This document shows positions 5,450 to 7,368 of a stretch of 7,368 nucleotides of DNA, piece by piece. Position 1 is the first letter of the stretch. The number at the start of each line of letters is the position of its first letter. The stretch is from NCBI GenBank assembly GCA_027451605.1, contig DAIDJA010000082.1:1-7368 (forward strand). The letters run 5' to 3'. Source of the stretch: Acidimicrobiales bacterium. Lineage in GTDB: Bacteria > Actinomycetota > Acidimicrobiia > Acidimicrobiales > JABEUL01. Position numbers and translations under genes: made by a program. The notes beneath the pieces are model-generated. The model ran no database searches, was not told the origin of the DNA, and saw only the letters and a program-made list of their open reading frames with translations.

Positions 5450-6385
5450 ATGTCCGTTAGGTACTTTGATCCCGAAATTGCTCTAGATAACGATACCTGT
5501 GTAACAATAGGAGTATTTGACGGCGTGCATCTTGGTCATCAAGCGCTGTTAAAGAAAACCGTTGAAGAAGCTAGGGCTCGAGGTTTAAAGTCTGTAGCCT
5601 TAACTTTCGAGCCGCATCCTCTGGCTCTTTTGAAACCTGAGGCTGCGCCAAAAATGATCTATGATCTTCAAAAAAGATGTGATCTGATAAAAAGTACCGG
5701 TTTAGATGAGGTCATAGTTATCAGGTTTGACCAATCGATGGCAATCCAATCTGCGGAGAATTTCATTTTTTCAGTGCTTGTCGACAATCTTAAAGCGAAA
5801 GTAGTGGTAGTAGGGGAAGATTTCAGATTCGGTAACAATAGAGAAGGGGACGTGGGATATCTTAAGTTAAGGGGATCTAAGTTGGGATTTAAAACTATCG
5901 GTATTTCGCTTGTTACTGATGGATCAAAGAGGGTATCGTCAACCCTATTAAGATCCGGCATTTCTGCGGGCAATATGGCCGACGCATACAGTATGATGCT
6001 CCGCTATTTCAGCTACTCTTCTAGGGTCATACATGGTGAATCCAGAGGCGCTGAATTGGGATATCCAACGGCAAATCTAATTATTGATGACAAGTTAGTT
6101 ATTCCCCCAAACGGTATTTATGCCGGTTTTTGCTTTATTGATCAGGAATTCAAAGTAGCTGCTGTATCAATCGGCATTCGTCCCACGTTCGATGATGACA
6201 ATAAGTTAAGCTTCGAGATATTTATCGTCGATTTTACCGGGAACTTATATAATCGAACAATTGAAATTTTTTTCGTAGAAAGACTCCGAGATGAGATAAA
6301 ATTTGAATCCGTGGATGCGCTTATGACTCAAATGAGGGTCGATGTTGAACAGTCTGTGGAGATCATTGGTAAATTAAAGGTATGA
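5450..6385 (+). CDS. ribF: RibF, bifunctional riboflavin kinase / FAD synthetase
   Basis: RibF phosphorylates riboflavin to FMN and then adenylates it to FAD, supplying flavin cofactors in the cytoplasm. The 311 residues match the bacterial bifunctional type. The N-terminal nucleotidyltransferase part shows GVFDGVHLGH (21-30, the HxGH motif), FEPHP (53-57), GEDFRFG (122-128) and RVSSTLLR (161-168). The C-terminal kinase shows HGESRGAELGYPTANL (195-210) with the metal/ATP-binding PTAN (206-209), PPNGIYAGF (219-227), SIGIRPTF (240-247), Glu256 as the likely catalytic base, and LRDEIKF (279-285). The linker motif usually written LGRPY reads MLRYF here (183-187), losing Gly and Pro. The ATG at 5450 follows directly on an in-frame TAA (5447-5449), so no longer form is possible; no Shine-Dalgarno sequence is visible. 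The stop overlaps the def start as ATGA (6382-6385), indicating coupled translation. Confidence 0.95.
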   Translation: MSVRYFDPEIALDNDTCVTIGVFDGVHLGHQALLKKTVEEARARGLKSVALTFEPHPLALLKPEAAPKMIYDLQKRCDLIKSTGLDEVIVIRFDQSMAIQSAENFIFSVLVDNLKAKVVVVGEDFRFGNNREGDVGYLKLRGSKLGFKTIGISLVTDGSKRVSSTLLRSGISAGNMADAYSMMLRYFSYSSRVIHGESRGAELGYPTANLIIDDKLVIPPNGIYAGFCFIDQEFKVAAVSIGIRPTFDDDNKLSFEIFIVDFTGNLYNRTIEIFFVERLRDEIKFESVDALMTQMRVDVEQSVEIIGKLKV

Positions 6386-6909
6386 CAGTTAGAGACATCA
6401 GAATTTATGGCGACCCGGTATTAAGAGCTGTCGCCGAAAAGGTAAATAACATTGATGGCACTTTAGTGGGCATTGTAAATGACATGATCGATACTTTGAG
6501 GGCTTCGTCTAATGGTATCGGACTTGCCGCAAATCAGATCGGGGTAGATAAACAAATATTTATTTACAGTCTTGACGAAGAGGGAACTCCAAAAGTCGTA
6601 ATAAATCCTGTGATAACCGAGTCGGACGGGGAATGGGTATACGATGAGGGGTGCTTATCCGTACCGGGGCTGCACTGGCAGATTGTACGTCCGAAGCTCG
6701 TGAATAGGCGAGGAGTTGACCTAAACGGAAACGATATAGAAGTCGAAGCTGACGAGCTGTTCGGTCGCTTAATTCAGCACGAACTTGACCACCTAAACGG
6801 AAAGCTTCTGCTCGAATACTTGGATGATGAGCAGGTAAAGGAAGCCAAAAGGGCGATGAGAGAACTCATTGACCAGCGCAAAAGTGGCACTGGCGTCCCG
6901 CCGCTTTAA
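6382..6909 (+). CDS. def: Def, peptide deformylase
   Basis: Def removes the N-formyl group from new proteins as they leave the ribosome and is a metal-dependent hydrolase (Fe2+ in most bacteria). All three family motifs are intact: GIGLAANQIG (45-54), EGCLSV (89-94) with metal ligand Cys91, and QHELDHLNG (132-140) with ligands His133 and His137 and catalytic Glu134. The N-terminus RDIRIYGDPVLR (4-15) is typical, which supports the ATG at 6382. The 175-residue length is normal. The stretch between motifs 2 and 3 (PGLHWQIVRP, then EADELFGRLI) resembles actinobacterial and Acidimicrobiia-type enzymes. The start overlaps the ribF stop by four bases; AAAGG lies only one base upstream, too close to work normally, so initiation probably relies on coupling. 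fmt, whose product this enzyme undoes, follows after four bases. Confidence 0.97.
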   Translation: MTVRDIRIYGDPVLRAVAEKVNNIDGTLVGIVNDMIDTLRASSNGIGLAANQIGVDKQIFIYSLDEEGTPKVVINPVITESDGEWVYDEGCLSVPGLHWQIVRPKLVNRRGVDLNGNDIEVEADELFGRLIQHELDHLNGKLLLEYLDDEQVKEAKRAMRELIDQRKSGTGVPPL

Positions 6910-6913
6910 GTGA

Positions 6914-7368
6914 GTGGTTATATTGCCGGAATCTTTTCTGTTTTTGGGTTCACCGAAGGTTGCCGCCGATATATTGGAAAGATTGTTACTTGCAAATTGT
7001 CCGATTAAAGGCGTTGTAACAAAAGAACCCAAGCGGCGATCAAGGGGAACTGCTCTTTCGGTAACGCCGGTGGAAGAAGTTGCAAATAAATTTGGTGTTG
7101 AAATAAAATATTCACTCCAAGATTACAATTTGAATAGTTTCGATCTTGGGATAGTCGTTGCCTATGGAAAGATAATTGCTGAATCGGTATTGTCCTCACT
7201 GCCAATGATAAATGTTCACTTCTCATTATTGCCAAATCTCAGAGGAGCGGCTCCCGTGGAGAGAGCATTGCTTAACGGAGATATAGAAACCGGAGTTACT
7301 CTGATGAAGGTCGACCGCGACCTTGATGCAGGTCTGATTTACGACCAGTCAAAAATTGCAATAGATCC
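6914..7368 (+). CDS. fmt: Fmt, methionyl-tRNA formyltransferase, 3' end cut by window edge
   Basis: Fmt transfers a formyl group from 10-formyl-tetrahydrofolate to initiator Met-tRNA. The visible 151 codons cover most of the N-terminal catalytic domain of a protein usually about 310 residues long. Features are SFLFLGSPKVAADILERLL (7-25, the family's FLGTPxxA start), FDLGIVVAYGKII (76-88), NVHFSLLP (100-107) and RGAAPVERALLNGDIETGV (110-128), and DLDAG (136-140). The catalytic set Asn100, His102 and Asp138 has the same spacing as E. coli Asn108, His110 and Asp146. No ATG serves the N-terminus: the start is GTG at 6914, directly after an in-frame TGA, or TTG at 6923, which would give a length closer to the family norm. 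No clear ribosome binding site is seen. It follows def by four bases, so formylation and deformylation are probably co-transcribed. Confidence 0.94.
   Translation, partial: MVILPESFLFLGSPKVAADILERLLLANCPIKGVVTKEPKRRSRGTALSVTPVEEVANKFGVEIKYSLQDYNLNSFDLGIVVAYGKIIAESVLSSLPMINVHFSLLPNLRGAAPVERALLNGDIETGVTLMKVDRDLDAGLIYDQSKIAID

Noticed and set aside
5668..5973. Open frame on the - strand inside ribF
   Set aside because: It is antisense to conserved RibF motifs, with low-complexity Ser/Thr/Pro-rich translation and no domain.
6793..7235. Two overlapping open frames on the - strand across the end of def and the start of fmt
   Set aside because: They oppose the Def metal-binding motif and the Fmt N-terminus; no recognisable protein features.
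1..7368. Mobile element, CRISPR array, toxin-antitoxin or phage-defence system
   Set aside because: No transposase, integrase, regular repeat-spacer pattern, terminal inverted repeats or small two-gene toxin module could be seen on either strand.

Overview
The window looks like a piece of a bacterial chromosome of moderate to low GC (roughly 40% by eye), probably from an actinobacterium and perhaps from the class Acidimicrobiia. That placement is an inference from protein motif style: the deformylase motif EGCLSVPGLHWQIVRP, the Fmt stretch NVHFSLLP followed by RGAAPVERA, and the short actinobacterial-type C-terminal domain of TruB. It is not a proven assignment. No rRNA, tRNA, CRISPR array, transposon or phage gene is visible.

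Layout. (1) Bases 1-1421, + strand: the C-terminal three quarters of MenD (menaquinone biosynthesis), cut by the left edge. (2) 1422-1737: a convergent intergenic gap with two weak candidate terminators, one for each flanking gene. (3) 1738-3618, - strand: an 11-helix membrane protein with a GT-C-glycosyltransferase-like acidic motif in its first outside loop and a large exported C-terminal domain. It is the only gene here without a clear function. (4) 3619-4001: a divergent control region with a candidate promoter on each strand. (5) 4002-7368, + strand: rbfA, truB, ribF, def and fmt, the last cut by the right edge.

The right-hand block is mostly translation housekeeping. RbfA matures the 30S subunit, TruB makes pseudouridine-55 in tRNA, Fmt formylates initiator Met-tRNA, and Def removes the formyl group from the new protein. 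RibF makes FMN and FAD and is a common neighbour of truB. rbfA/truB are tightly linked (the rbfA stop lies inside the truB ribosome binding site), ribF/def overlap by four bases (ATGA), and def/fmt are four bases apart. A 146-base gap with a perfect 15-base dyad and a candidate -10 box separates truB from ribF, so ribF-def-fmt may form a second transcription unit.

I see no convincing new multi-gene system. The points most worth checking are the orphan membrane protein between menD and rbfA, the absence of infB/nusA next to rbfA, the dyad in front of ribF, and two gene ends that simple start-to-stop calling would miss or misplace: the open 5' end of menD and the GTG- or TTG-started fmt.
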